A stretch of DNA of 17,437 nucleotides. Source: DATMFV01 sp964651005. Its GTDB lineage: Bacteria; Verrucomicrobiota; Verrucomicrobiia; Chthoniobacterales; Chthoniobacteraceae. Below, piece after piece: positions 1-7,094 of the stretch; position 1 is the stretch's first letter, and every line of letters starts with the position of its first letter. The DNA lies in the NCBI GenBank assembly GCA_964651005.1, contig CAZYVL010000048.1:1-17437 (forward strand). The letters are read 5' to 3'. The notes beneath the pieces are model-generated. The model did not search any database. It worked only from the letters and a program-made list of their open reading frames with translations, and had not been told where the DNA came from. A program made the translations under genes and the position numbers.

Positions 1-169
1 CGACGCGCTCATCATGCACCCGGGGCCGATCAACCGGGGCGTGGAGATCGACAGCACCGTGGCCGACAGCGGGCGCAGCGTCATCCTGGAGCAAGTGACC
101 AACGGCCTCGCCGTCCGCATGGCCGCCCTCTACCTCTGCGACGGCGCGCGGGGCCGGGCCGACGGATAA
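1..169 (+). CDS. pyrB: Aspartate carbamoyltransferase catalytic subunit, 3' end (partial)
   Basis: Only the last 55 codons are present; whole codons begin at base 2 and the stop is TAA at 167-169. The fragment contains the C-terminal signature MHPGPINRGVEI, which is diagnostic for the aspartate/ornithine carbamoyltransferase family, and the HPGPxNRG form is typical of PyrB. PyrB condenses carbamoyl phosphate with aspartate, the first committed step of cytosolic pyrimidine synthesis. The stop overlaps the pyrC start by one base (TAATG), so the two genes are almost certainly co-transcribed and translationally coupled. That neighbour also argues for PyrB rather than ornithine carbamoyltransferase. 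The active-site region lies outside the window. Confidence 0.93.
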   Translation, partial: DALIMHPGPINRGVEIDSTVADSGRSVILEQVTNGLAVRMAALYLCDGARGRADG

Positions 170-1509
170 TGGATGATGAAAAAGACGCCCCCCGCCTGGA
201 CCTCACCGCTTCCATGACTCCTTCCTCTCCTCCTCTGCTTCTCCGCAATGGCCGCATCCTCGACCCGGCCAACCGCCGCGACGAAGTGGCCGACCTCGCC
301 ATTCTCGACGGCCGCATCGCCGACCCCTCCGCGCTCCCGGCCGGGGGCGCGCCCGTGGAGGAGATCGACTGCACGGGGCTGATCGTCGCGCCCGGGTTGA
401 TCGACATTCATGTCCACCTGCGCGAGCCGGGCCAGTCCGCCAAGGAAACCATCGCCAGCGGCGCGCGGGCGGCGGCAGCGGGCGGCTTCACCACCGTCGT
501 CTGCATGCCCAACACGACCCCCGCCATCGACAGCGCGAGCGTGGTCGCGTGGGTGCAGGACAAAGCCGCCGCCGAGGCGTGCGTGAATGTGTACGCAACG
601 GGGGCGATCACCCGGGGGATCGCGGGCGAGGAGCTTGCGCCCATCGGCGCGATGGCGAAGGCGGGCGTCGTCGCGCTCACCGACGACGGCCATTGCGTGC
701 AGAACCACGAGCTGATGCGCCGCGCCCTGGAGTACGCCGGGATGTTCGGCCTCCCGGTGATGGATCATTGCCAGGACTACAACCTCGTTGGCAAGGGCGT
801 GATGCACGAAGGCTACTGGAGCACCCTGCTCGGGCTGCCCGGCTGGCCGTCGCTCGGCGAGGAGATCATCGTGCAGCGCAACGCGCAGCTTGTCGAACGC
901 TACGGCACGCCGATCCACTGCCAGCACCTCTCCGCCGCCGGGAGCGCCCGCATCCTGCGCGAAGCGCGCGCGCGCGGCATTGCGCTCACGGGCGAAGTCT
1001 GCCCGCACCACATCGCGCTCACCGACGAGTCGATCCGCGCCTTCGACACGAACTTCAAGATGAACCCGCCGCTGCGCGAGCCGCGCGACGTGGAGGCGCT
1101 CCTGGAAGCGATTGCGGACGGCACCATCACCATCCTCGCCAGCGACCACGCGCCGCATTGCGACTTCGAAAAAGAGCGCGAGTTCGACCAGGCCCCCTTC
1201 GGCATCCTCGGCCTGGAGACGGAGCTGGCGCTCTTTCTCGATATCCTCATCCACAAGCGCAAGGCGATCCCGCTCTCCCGGCTCGTGGAACTCTACACGA
1301 TCAACCCCGCGCGGCTTCTCAAGCTCGATCGCGGCACGCTCTCCCCCGGAGCCGTGGCCGACGTGACGCTGATCGACCCGGACCTGGAATGGACGGTGGA
1401 CAAGCACGCCTCGCTCTCCCGCTCCCGCAACACCCCGTTCCACGGCTGGGAACTCAAGGGGCGCGCGGTGCGCACGCTCGTCGGCGGCAAAACCGTCTGG
1501 AAACTTTAG
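169..1509 (+). CDS. pyrC: Dihydroorotase (class I, PyrC)
   Basis: A 446-residue amidohydrolase that cyclises carbamoyl aspartate to dihydroorotate, the step after PyrB. Visible motifs are the metal-binding HVHLREPG (H81, H83), the TDDG segment around D172, HCQD with H200, QHLS with H253, EVCPHH near 276-281, and the catalytic SDHAPH with D326. Substrate-binding NPPLR lies near 299-303. All expected zinc ligands are present, so it should be active rather than the inactive PyrX/PyrC' form. The usual HCED appears as HCQD. Start: the ATG at 169 overlaps the pyrB stop. An in-frame ATG at 214 would remove 15 poorly conserved residues and begin just before the beta-strand LLLRNGRILDP, so it is a real alternative. 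Neither start has a clear Shine-Dalgarno. Confidence 0.96.
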   Translation: MDDEKDAPRLDLTASMTPSSPPLLLRNGRILDPANRRDEVADLAILDGRIADPSALPAGGAPVEEIDCTGLIVAPGLIDIHVHLREPGQSAKETIASGARAAAAGGFTTVVCMPNTTPAIDSASVVAWVQDKAAAEACVNVYATGAITRGIAGEELAPIGAMAKAGVVALTDDGHCVQNHELMRRALEYAGMFGLPVMDHCQDYNLVGKGVMHEGYWSTLLGLPGWPSLGEEIIVQRNAQLVERYGTPIHCQHLSAAGSARILREARARGIALTGEVCPHHIALTDESIRAFDTNFKMNPPLREPRDVEALLEAIADGTITILASDHAPHCDFEKEREFDQAPFGILGLETELALFLDILIHKRKAIPLSRLVELYTINPARLLKLDRGTLSPGAVADVTLIDPDLEWTVDKHASLSRSRNTPFHGWELKGRAVRTLVGGKTVWKL

Positions 1510-1524
1510 ACCAGGTTTAGACCA
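1505..1524 (+). repeat. 9-bp direct repeat at the pyrC stop
   Basis: TTTAGACCA occurs at 1505-1513 and again at 1516-1524, an 11-bp period. The first copy contains the pyrC stop codon TAG. The second lies in the 23-bp spacer before the next gene. It may be a small slippage duplication; no function is evident. Confidence 0.6.
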
Positions 1525-1532
1525 AGCACGGC

Positions 1533-2198
1533 GTGAAAAAATTTGAAATCGCCCATCGCCTCGTTGAGCCGGGAGTCCTCGCTATCGTGCGTGCCGACTC
1601 CGCCGAACTCCTCCCCCGCGCCGCCGGGGCGCTGCTGGAAGGCGGCGTGAACGCGATGGAGGTGACGATGACAACGCCCGACGCGCTCGGCGCGATCTCG
1701 TGCATCGCCCGCGAACTCGCCGGGCGGATGCGCATTGGCGCGGGGAGCGTGCTCGACGCGGAAACCGCGCGCGCGGCGCTGCTCGCCGGGGCGGAGTTCC
1801 TCGTTACGCCCGCGCTCCGCCCGGAAGTGATCGCGATGGGTCACCGCTACGGAAAGCCGGTGCTCTGCGGCGTCGCCACGCCGACCGAGGCGCTCGCCGC
1901 CTGCGAGGCGGGCGCGGATTTCGTGAAGCTCTTCCCCGCCGCGTCGCTCGGCCCGCGATTTCTCCACGAGCTGCTCGCCCCGCTGCCGCATCTCGCGGTC
2001 GTCCCGACCGGGGGGATCACGCCGCAGAACGCGGTGCAATGGATCGCCGCCGGGAGCGTCGCGCTCGGCATCGGCTCCGGGCTGGTAAACCGGGCGATCC
2101 TGAAGAGTCGGGACTGGAACGCACTCGCGGAAGCCGCCACCGCGTACGTGGAGGCGGTTCAGGATGCGCGGAAGCTCCCCGGCGCACCTCCGGCCTGA
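1533..2198 (+). CDS. eda: KDPG/KHG aldolase family protein (2-dehydro-3-deoxyphosphogluconate aldolase)
   Basis: A 221-residue class I aldolase of the KDPG/KHG family (E. coli Eda is about 213 residues). It would cleave 2-keto-3-deoxy-6-phosphogluconate, or a related 2-keto acid, to pyruvate and an aldehyde in the cytosol. Visible features are AIVR (R20), the catalytic Glu in AMEVTMTT (E43), the phosphate/pyruvate-site TPAL near 92-95, the Schiff-base Lys in FVKLFPA (K132), and the phosphate-binding PTGGIT at 158-163. The start is GTG at 1533, 23 bp after pyrC, with no Shine-Dalgarno, so it probably depends on pyrC read-through. Placement behind pyrBC is unexpected for a sugar-acid enzyme. 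Substrate specificity cannot be read from sequence. It converges with the next gene, with only 14 bp between stops. Confidence 0.9.
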   Translation: MKKFEIAHRLVEPGVLAIVRADSAELLPRAAGALLEGGVNAMEVTMTTPDALGAISCIARELAGRMRIGAGSVLDAETARAALLAGAEFLVTPALRPEVIAMGHRYGKPVLCGVATPTEALAACEAGADFVKLFPAASLGPRFLHELLAPLPHLAVVPTGGITPQNAVQWIAAGSVALGIGSGLVNRAILKSRDWNALAEAATAYVEAVQDARKLPGAPPA

Positions 2199-2212
2199 CC
2201 GCTCGCCGCGCG

Positions 2213-3334
2213 CTACGCCTGCCAAAGCACCGCCCCGGACGCCTGCTGGTTGAGCCCGAGCGTCGTCACTGCCACCTTCCCCGGAAACGCGGGAAACGCG
2301 CCCGCCTCCACTCCTGGCGCTTCCCGCCGCTCCAGCGCGAGCGCGGCCAGCGCCGCCTGCGTCAACCCGCTCGCCCCGAGCGCCTCGCCGAGCGCGGCCT
2401 TCGGGTGCCACGCCACGGCCCCCGGCAGCCGCCGCGCAAGGACCGCCGCCTCCGCCCGGTCCACCCAGGTGCCGTTGGCCGACCCGATCACCACCCCCGC
2501 CCCCTCCAGCGGCAGCCGCCCAAGCACGCGCTCCAACGCCCTCCCCGAGCCGGTACGCCGCCCGTACGTCGCGGAAGCGGCGCGGAGCAGAATCTCCCCC
2601 GGCGCGCCGCTCTCCCGCCCGACGACAAACGCCGCCGCCCCCTCCCCGAGCAGCATCCCCGAGGGAGGCTCCGCATGAAGACGCACGCACGGCTCGCGCG
2701 AAAGGAGCCGCCAGGTGGCGTACCCTTGCCATAATATCCAGTCACACTCCTCCGCGCCCACCACGACGCACCGCTCCAGCGACGGGTCGCACGCAAGGAT
2801 CTCCTCCGCGAAGCCGAGAGCGGAAAGGCCGATGCTGGCATCGCCCACGAGCGTGTAGCTCGCCCCGTCGATCCCGAGCACGGCGGCGAGATGGCTGGCG
2901 GGGGCGTTATAAACCGTCTCCGGGAAGAGAAGCGGGCTGGCCGCGCCCGGCCCTTCCGCCACGACCTTCTCGTAAAAACGCCGGGTGTAATGCACCCCGC
3001 CACTGCACACCGCGAACACCACCGCCGTCCGGGCCGCCTCCTCCGGTGGCAACGCCCCGTTCTCCCCCACGGGGCACCCCGCCCGGCGCAGCGCCGAGAG
3101 CCCGGCGGCCACGCTGAAATAAGTAATCGCGCTGGAACGCCGGATGCGCGGCACGCGCGCGAGCGGCTCCGCCATCGCCACCGGCGTCGGGATGTAAAAC
3201 GGTGTGCGCCCCTCGAACGCCGGGCCGTTCTCCACGGCCACCGCACGTTCCCCGGCCAGCAGCCGCTGCCAAACGCCCTCGGGATCGCACCCGAGCGGCG
3301 TCACCAAGCCAAAGCCCCGAACCGCCAGGCTCAT
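2213..3334 (-). CDS. Ketosynthase-like protein lacking the catalytic triad (chain-length-factor-like)
   Basis: A 373-residue thiolase-fold protein with recognisable ketosynthase landmarks: N-terminal VRGFGLVTPLG, GEGAAAFVV near 230-238, and a C-terminal TTLGLNQQASGAVL. All three catalytic residues are replaced. The nucleophile Cys is Ala (A166 in GDASIGLSAL), the first His is Asn (N287 in NGTW, normally HGTxT), and the second His is Glu (E317 in KAALGEALGASG, normally KxxxGHxxGAAG). The adjacent Lys is kept (K312). It cannot condense by the usual mechanism. Known precedents are KS-beta/chain-length-factor subunits of type II PKS and aryl polyene systems, which pair with an active ketosynthase. 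Its start overlaps the stop of the upstream active ketosynthase by four bases (ATGA), strongly suggesting a heterodimer. Substrate is unknown. Confidence 0.85.
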   Translation of the reverse strand: MSLAVRGFGLVTPLGCDPEGVWQRLLAGERAVAVENGPAFEGRTPFYIPTPVAMAEPLARVPRIRRSSAITYFSVAAGLSALRRAGCPVGENGALPPEEAARTAVVFAVCSGGVHYTRRFYEKVVAEGPGAASPLLFPETVYNAPASHLAAVLGIDGASYTLVGDASIGLSALGFAEEILACDPSLERCVVVGAEECDWILWQGYATWRLLSREPCVRLHAEPPSGMLLGEGAAAFVVGRESGAPGEILLRAASATYGRRTGSGRALERVLGRLPLEGAGVVIGSANGTWVDRAEAAVLARRLPGAVAWHPKAALGEALGASGLTQAALAALALERREAPGVEAGAFPAFPGKVAVTTLGLNQQASGAVLWQA

Positions 3335-4590
3335 GACGCCCCCCCTTCCTGGAGAATGAGGCTCGCGTTCGTCCCGCCGAAGCCGAACGAATTGGAGAGC
3401 ACCCGGCGCACCGGCGCGCGGCGCGGCGCGTTGGCCACAATGTCGAGTTCCCACTGCGGATCGGCCTCCTGGTAGTTCGCGTTGGGCGGGAGAAAACCGT
3501 GCCGGATCGCCATGAGCGAAAAGACCGCCTCCACGGCTCCCGCCGCGCCGAGCGAGTGCCCCATGAGCGCCTTGGTGGAGCTGACCGGCACGCCTTTCTT
3601 GCCAAAGAGCGTCTCGATGGCCGCCCCCTCCGTCGCGTCGTTGAACGGGGTGGCCGTTCCGTGCGCGTTGATGTAGTCGATCTCCCCCGGCGCAAGCCCC
3701 GCCGCGTCGAGCGCGCGTTGCATGGCCCGCAGCGGACCGATGCCGGAGGGGTGCGGCTGCGTGAGGTGGTGGTTGTCGGTGGAAATCCCATACCCGACGA
3801 GTTCGCCCAGAATCGGCGCGCCGCGTTCCAGCGCCGCGTCGCGCGCCTCCAGGGCAAGCAGGGCCGCACCCTCGCCGAGCGCCAGCCCGGTGCGCCCCCG
3901 GTCAAAGGGGCGGCACTTCTCCGGCGTGGAAGCTTGCAGCGAATCGAACCCGACAAAGACCAGTTCCGAGATCGCGTCATACCCCCCGGCGAGCACCCGG
4001 CGGCGCAAGCCGTGGCGGATGAGATTCCAGGCGTGGCCAAGCGCGTTCGTGCCGGAGGCACAGGCGTTGGCGAGGATCTGGCAGGGGATTCCGGAATCGC
4101 CGCCCTCCCCCCACTCCGCCGCCATCTCCCCCTGCACATCGAGCAGCGCCTTCTGCGGCGCGTAGTTGGCCAGCCAGCCGGGCCGGAGCCGCCGTTTTTC
4201 CCCCGGAGCGATCAGCGAACGGTAAAACGCCTCGCCGAAGCTCATCCCGCCGCTCGTGGTGCCGATCACCATCGCTTCCGGGCGGAACCCGGGATCGCCG
4301 CAGCGCGCCTCGCGGGCCGCGACGGTCATCATGCGGCTGGCGCGGTGCCGGTGCGCCTCGTGGCGGTTCGAAGCTCCCGGGCCGCCGCCCAGCCGGGCGT
4401 CGTCCACCTGCCCCGCCACGTTCGAACGGCAGCGGCTGGCATCGAAAAGGCGCACCGGCCCCACGCCGTCGCGCGCGGCAAGCAACGCTTCGAGCGTCTC
4501 CCCCCAGCCGATCCCGAGCGGGCTGACGACCCCCGCCGCCGTGATGACGACACGGTTCCCGGCGGGCGATGCAGAGGCGGGGGCAGGCAT
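3331..4590 (-). CDS. Beta-ketoacyl-ACP synthase, FabF-like (active partner)
   Basis: A 419-residue KAS II type condensing enzyme that extends an acyl-ACP with malonyl-ACP. The catalytic set is intact: C177 in NACASGTNAL, H310 in INAHGTATPFND, and K340 plus H345 in STKALMGHSLGAAG. The C-terminal SFGFGGTNASL is the usual glycine-rich loop. The chosen start is ATG at 4590, nine codons before the first strand VVITAAGVVSPLG. The frame is open to 4704, but the added 38 residues are Arg/Lys-rich and unlike the family. Because the gene sits with an inactive partner and away from other fab genes, it more likely serves a specialised lipid or polyene product than housekeeping fatty acid synthesis (inference). 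No acyl carrier protein, reductase or dehydratase gene is visible nearby. Confidence 0.93.
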   Translation of the reverse strand: MPAPASASPAGNRVVITAAGVVSPLGIGWGETLEALLAARDGVGPVRLFDASRCRSNVAGQVDDARLGGGPGASNRHEAHRHRASRMMTVAAREARCGDPGFRPEAMVIGTTSGGMSFGEAFYRSLIAPGEKRRLRPGWLANYAPQKALLDVQGEMAAEWGEGGDSGIPCQILANACASGTNALGHAWNLIRHGLRRRVLAGGYDAISELVFVGFDSLQASTPEKCRPFDRGRTGLALGEGAALLALEARDAALERGAPILGELVGYGISTDNHHLTQPHPSGIGPLRAMQRALDAAGLAPGEIDYINAHGTATPFNDATEGAAIETLFGKKGVPVSSTKALMGHSLGAAGAVEAVFSLMAIRHGFLPPNANYQEADPQWELDIVANAPRRAPVRRVLSNSFGFGGTNASLILQEGGAS

Positions 4591-4733
4591 GGTTTCGCGT
4601 GGAGTATCCCCGGGGAATCGCGCTGGCTGCAACCGTTTTTCGCCCGATTCCCGGCGGCTTGTCCTTTCTTTATCGCACCTCGCCTTCCCGCAGGTTCTTT
4701 TCATTTTTCCCGGTTATGCCATAGTGGCGCGCC
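4591..4733. promoter_or_regulatory. Divergent intergenic region between ketosynthase pair and peptidase gene
   Basis: This 143-bp spacer separates two divergent units and must hold both promoters. It has AT-richer patches, such as CTTTCTTTATCG near 4668-4677 and TTCTTTTCATTTTT near 4694-4707. No -35/-10 pair with good spacing stands out on either strand, and no Shine-Dalgarno precedes either ATG. Confidence 0.4.
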
Positions 4734-5468
4734 ATGCCGCCCGCGCCCGCCCCAAGCCCAAGCAATCCGCCGCTCCGCTCCCGCGGAAGAGTGCGGCCTC
4801 TGTTCATGGCGCTCCCGCTCGGGGTGGCCGCCCTGCTGCTTTGCAAGTGGCTCTGGCCGGGGTCGATCCCCTCGCGCGGCGGTCTCTATTTCCCGACGCG
4901 GGTGGCGCTTCCCGTCCCCGGTTTCGCGCAGGGCGATCCCGCGTGGAAAGACGACCTTCTCGGCGGCGAGCACGGCCCCGGCACGACGCTGCACGCCGAG
5001 GGATGCGCCGTCGCCTCGGCGGCGATGGTCCTCGCCAGCTACGGGATCGACACCGACCCAGGGCGGCTCAACCGCTTTCTCGCCGAAACCGGCGGGTACA
5101 CGAAAGAGGGGTGGATCTACTGGGAAAAAGCCGCCGCCCTCGCCCCCGGCCTGGTGGAAAAAGCGTACGAGGATCTCCCCTCGCAAGCGCGCATCGACTG
5201 GAACCTGTTGCGCGGCAATCCGGTGATCGTCCGCGTCCGCCTGCCGGAAAACACGCATTTCGTCGTCATCGCGGGCAAGGAGGGGTGGGATTATCTCATC
5301 CGCGACCCCGGCGCGGGGGCCGCGCGCGGGCTTTACCCGCTGTGGGAGCTGGCCCCGCGCATCGAGGCGCTCCGGTACTACCGCCAGCTTGCCCCCTCGG
5401 CTCCCTCGGCTCCCTCGGCTCCATCGGCTCCATTGCCCTCTTCCCCCCAGACCGGAACCACCGGTTGA
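4734..5468 (+). CDS. Membrane-anchored C39-like cysteine peptidase
   Basis: A 244-residue protein. The N-terminus is Pro/Arg-rich and followed by a hydrophobic segment at about 23-42 (LFMALPLGVAALLLCKWLW), which looks like a signal anchor with the domain outside the cytoplasm. The soluble part fits the peptidase C39-like family (PF13529 type). C91 sits in EGCAVASAAMVLASYG, which matches the usual GCxxTxxAMxLxYxG helix with Ala at the Thr position. H175 sits in THFVVIAGKEG and D191 in IRDPGAG, giving a plausible Cys-His-Asp triad. The C-terminus carries four SAP tripeptides encoded by a 9-bp tandem repeat. It lies 13 bp upstream of the SpmAB gene, so the two are probably one operon. The substrate is unknown; envelope peptides or peptidoglycan cross-bridges are possibilities by context. 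Confidence 0.8.
   Translation: MPPAPAPSPSNPPLRSRGRVRPLFMALPLGVAALLLCKWLWPGSIPSRGGLYFPTRVALPVPGFAQGDPAWKDDLLGGEHGPGTTLHAEGCAVASAAMVLASYGIDTDPGRLNRFLAETGGYTKEGWIYWEKAAALAPGLVEKAYEDLPSQARIDWNLLRGNPVIVRVRLPENTHFVVIAGKEGWDYLIRDPGAGAARGLYPLWELAPRIEALRYYRQLAPSAPSAPSAPSAPLPSSPQTGTTG
5397..5432 (+). repeat. Four tandem 9-bp units encoding SAP repeats
   Basis: The unit TCGGCTCCC/TCGGCTCCA is repeated four times back to back inside the 3' end of the peptidase gene. Its length is a multiple of three, so copy-number change would lengthen or shorten the tail without shifting the frame. Confidence 0.9.
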
Positions 5469-5481
5469 TCCCCCTCCCTCC

Positions 5482-7056
5482 ATGCTCAACTTCATCTGGT
5501 TCGGCCTGATCCTGCTGGCCGTATTGATCGGCGGCGCGACCGGAAAAATCGACGCCGTGACCCAGGCAGCGTTCGATTCCGCCAAGTTCGCCGTGGAACT
5601 GGCCATCGCCCTGATCGGCGTGATGGCGCTCTGGCTCGGCATGATGCGGCTGGCGGAAAAGGCGGGCGCCATCGCCGCGCTCGCGCGCCTGCTCCGCCCC
5701 GTGCTCCGCCGCCTCTTCCCCGACGTGCCGCCGGAGCACCCGGCGATGGGGTCGATGGTCATGAACATGGCGGCCAACATGCTCGGGCTGGGCAACGCCG
5801 CCACGCCGCTCGGACTGCGCGCGATGACGGAGCTTGAAAAGCTCAACAAACGCCCCGGCACGGCCACCAACGCGATGTGCACCTTCCTCGCCATCAACAC
5901 CAGCTCCATCCAGCTCATCCCGGCAACCGCCGTGGCGCTGCTCGCCGGGGCCGGGTCGGTGCGCCCCTCGGCGATCATCGGCACCTCGCTCCTGGCNNNN
6001 NNNNNNNNNNNNNNNNNNNNNNNNNNNNNNNNNNNNNNNNNNNNNNNNNNNNNNNNNNNNNNNNNNNNNNNNNNNNNNNNNNNNNNNNNNNNNNNNCTCA
6101 AAGGGCGGCTCTGCCTCGGCCTGCTGGCGGCGCTCTTCGCCTGGCTCTTCGTCACGCTCACCTTCCCAAGCACGACTACGCGCCAGCCCACCCCTGCCCC
6201 CGCCCCCGTCGCCGGGGAAGCCGTGGTCACGCTCAGCTCCGGCGAAAGCGTCCACGGCACGCTCGCCGCCGAGTCTCCCACGGAGATCACCCTGCGCCGC
6301 CCCGACGGCACCACGGCCACCTTCGCCAAGGTCTGGGCGACGAGCCTCACCCGCCAGGGGCTGATCCTCGGGAAGAGCGAACTGACCCTCTCCTCCGGCG
6401 CGAAGCTCACCGGGAAGATCGTCTCGGAATCAGACCACGACCTGACCCTCGAACTCCCCGGCGGCGCGCGCCGCACGGTCGCCAAAGCCGGGGCGGCGAA
6501 GATCGTCCGCCCGGAGAGCACCGTGGCACGCGGCGTCAACGCCATCTCGCTGCTGGCGATCCCGTTTCTGCTCACCTTTTTCCCCCTCTACGCGATGCTG
6601 CGCGGCGTAAAAGTCTACGAAGAGTTCGTGGAAGGAGCGCGGGAAGGCTTCACCGTGAGCATCCGCATCATCCCATACCTCGTGGCGATGCTCGTCGCCA
6701 TCGGCATGTTCCGGGGGGCGGGCGCGGTCGATCTGCTCACGGAGGCGCTCCGCCCGCTGCTCGGCGCGATCGGGTTCCCGCCGGAGCTGCTCCCGCTCGC
6801 GCTGATGCGCCCCTTGAGCGGCAGCGGCAGCAACGCCATCTTCGCAGAGATGATCGGGCGGTTCGGCCCCGACGCCCTCCTCACCCGGATGGCGGGCACC
6901 CTCCTCGGCAGCACGGAGACCACCTTCTACGTCATCGCGCTTTACTTCGGCTCCGTCGCCGTCAAGCGGACGCGCCACGCCATCCCCGCCGGATTGATCG
7001 CCGACCTCACCGGGGCCATCGCGGCGGTCGTCATCTGCCGCGTGGCGTTCGCGTAA
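5482..7056 (+). CDS. SpmA-SpmB fusion (nucleoside-recognition Gate-domain membrane protein) with a repeat insert, interrupted by assembly gap
   Basis: One frame with both halves of the Bacillus spore-maturation pair. Residues 1 to about 172 match SpmA, including FPDVPPEHPAMGSM, LGLGNAATPLG and FLAINTSSIQLIP. Residues from about 350 match SpmB, including YEEFVEGAREGF, IIPYLVAMLVAIGMFR, MRPLSGSGS and GSTETTFYVIALYFG. Both halves are multi-pass Gate domains. Between them, after a hydrophobic segment near 209-221, are two tandem hydrophilic repeats of about 45 residues (248-293 and 301-346), each starting TLSSG and ending in a basic segment. They resemble small SH3/LSm-like beta units. The 100-N gap replaces the end of the SpmA half. 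The frame is the same on both sides, but only because of the placeholder length, so total length is uncertain. The start is ATG at 5482. A membrane or envelope role is inferred; transport substrate is unknown. Confidence 0.88.
   Translation: MLNFIWFGLILLAVLIGGATGKIDAVTQAAFDSAKFAVELAIALIGVMALWLGMMRLAEKAGAIAALARLLRPVLRRLFPDVPPEHPAMGSMVMNMAANMLGLGNAATPLGLRAMTELEKLNKRPGTATNAMCTFLAINTSSIQLIPATAVALLAGAGSVRPSAIIGTSLLXXXXXXXXXXXXXXXXXXXXXXXXXXXXXXXXXXLKGRLCLGLLAALFAWLFVTLTFPSTTTRQPTPAPAPVAGEAVVTLSSGESVHGTLAAESPTEITLRRPDGTTATFAKVWATSLTRQGLILGKSELTLSSGAKLTGKIVSESDHDLTLELPGGARRTVAKAGAAKIVRPESTVARGVNAISLLAIPFLLTFFPLYAMLRGVKVYEEFVEGAREGFTVSIRIIPYLVAMLVAIGMFRGAGAVDLLTEALRPLLGAIGFPPELLPLALMRPLSGSGSNAIFAEMIGRFGPDALLTRMAGTLLGSTETTFYVIALYFGSVAVKRTRHAIPAGLIADLTGAIAAVVICRVAFA
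5997..6096. other. Assembly gap (100 N)
   Basis: Exactly 100 undetermined bases, the conventional placeholder for a gap of unknown size. It interrupts the SpmA-SpmB coding region. By comparison with SpmA, roughly the last transmembrane stretch of that half is missing. Confidence 0.98.
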
Positions 7057-7094
7057 AGGATTCGCGGAGGTTCAGAGCGGATCGGGCCCCGGGT

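Noticed and set aside
130..1443. Long open frame on the - strand opposite pyrC
   Set aside because: It is Arg/Gly/Ala/His-rich with no family motifs, fully overlaps a convincing pyrC, and is the expected mirror frame of GC-rich coding DNA.
3334..3454. Upstream extension of the inactive ketosynthase frame to 3454
   Set aside because: The extra residues overlap the 3' end of the active ketosynthase in another frame and lack family similarity; the ATGA overlap at 3331-3334 is the natural start.
4701..6575. Very long - strand frame across the peptidase and SpmAB genes, running through the N gap
   Set aside because: It passes through undetermined sequence, is low-complexity, and conflicts with two well-supported + strand genes.
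7057..7094. GGGCCCCGGG palindrome between SpmAB and the thioredoxin-like gene as a bidirectional terminator
   Set aside because: The arms are short, no usable loop is present, and neither side has a T run.
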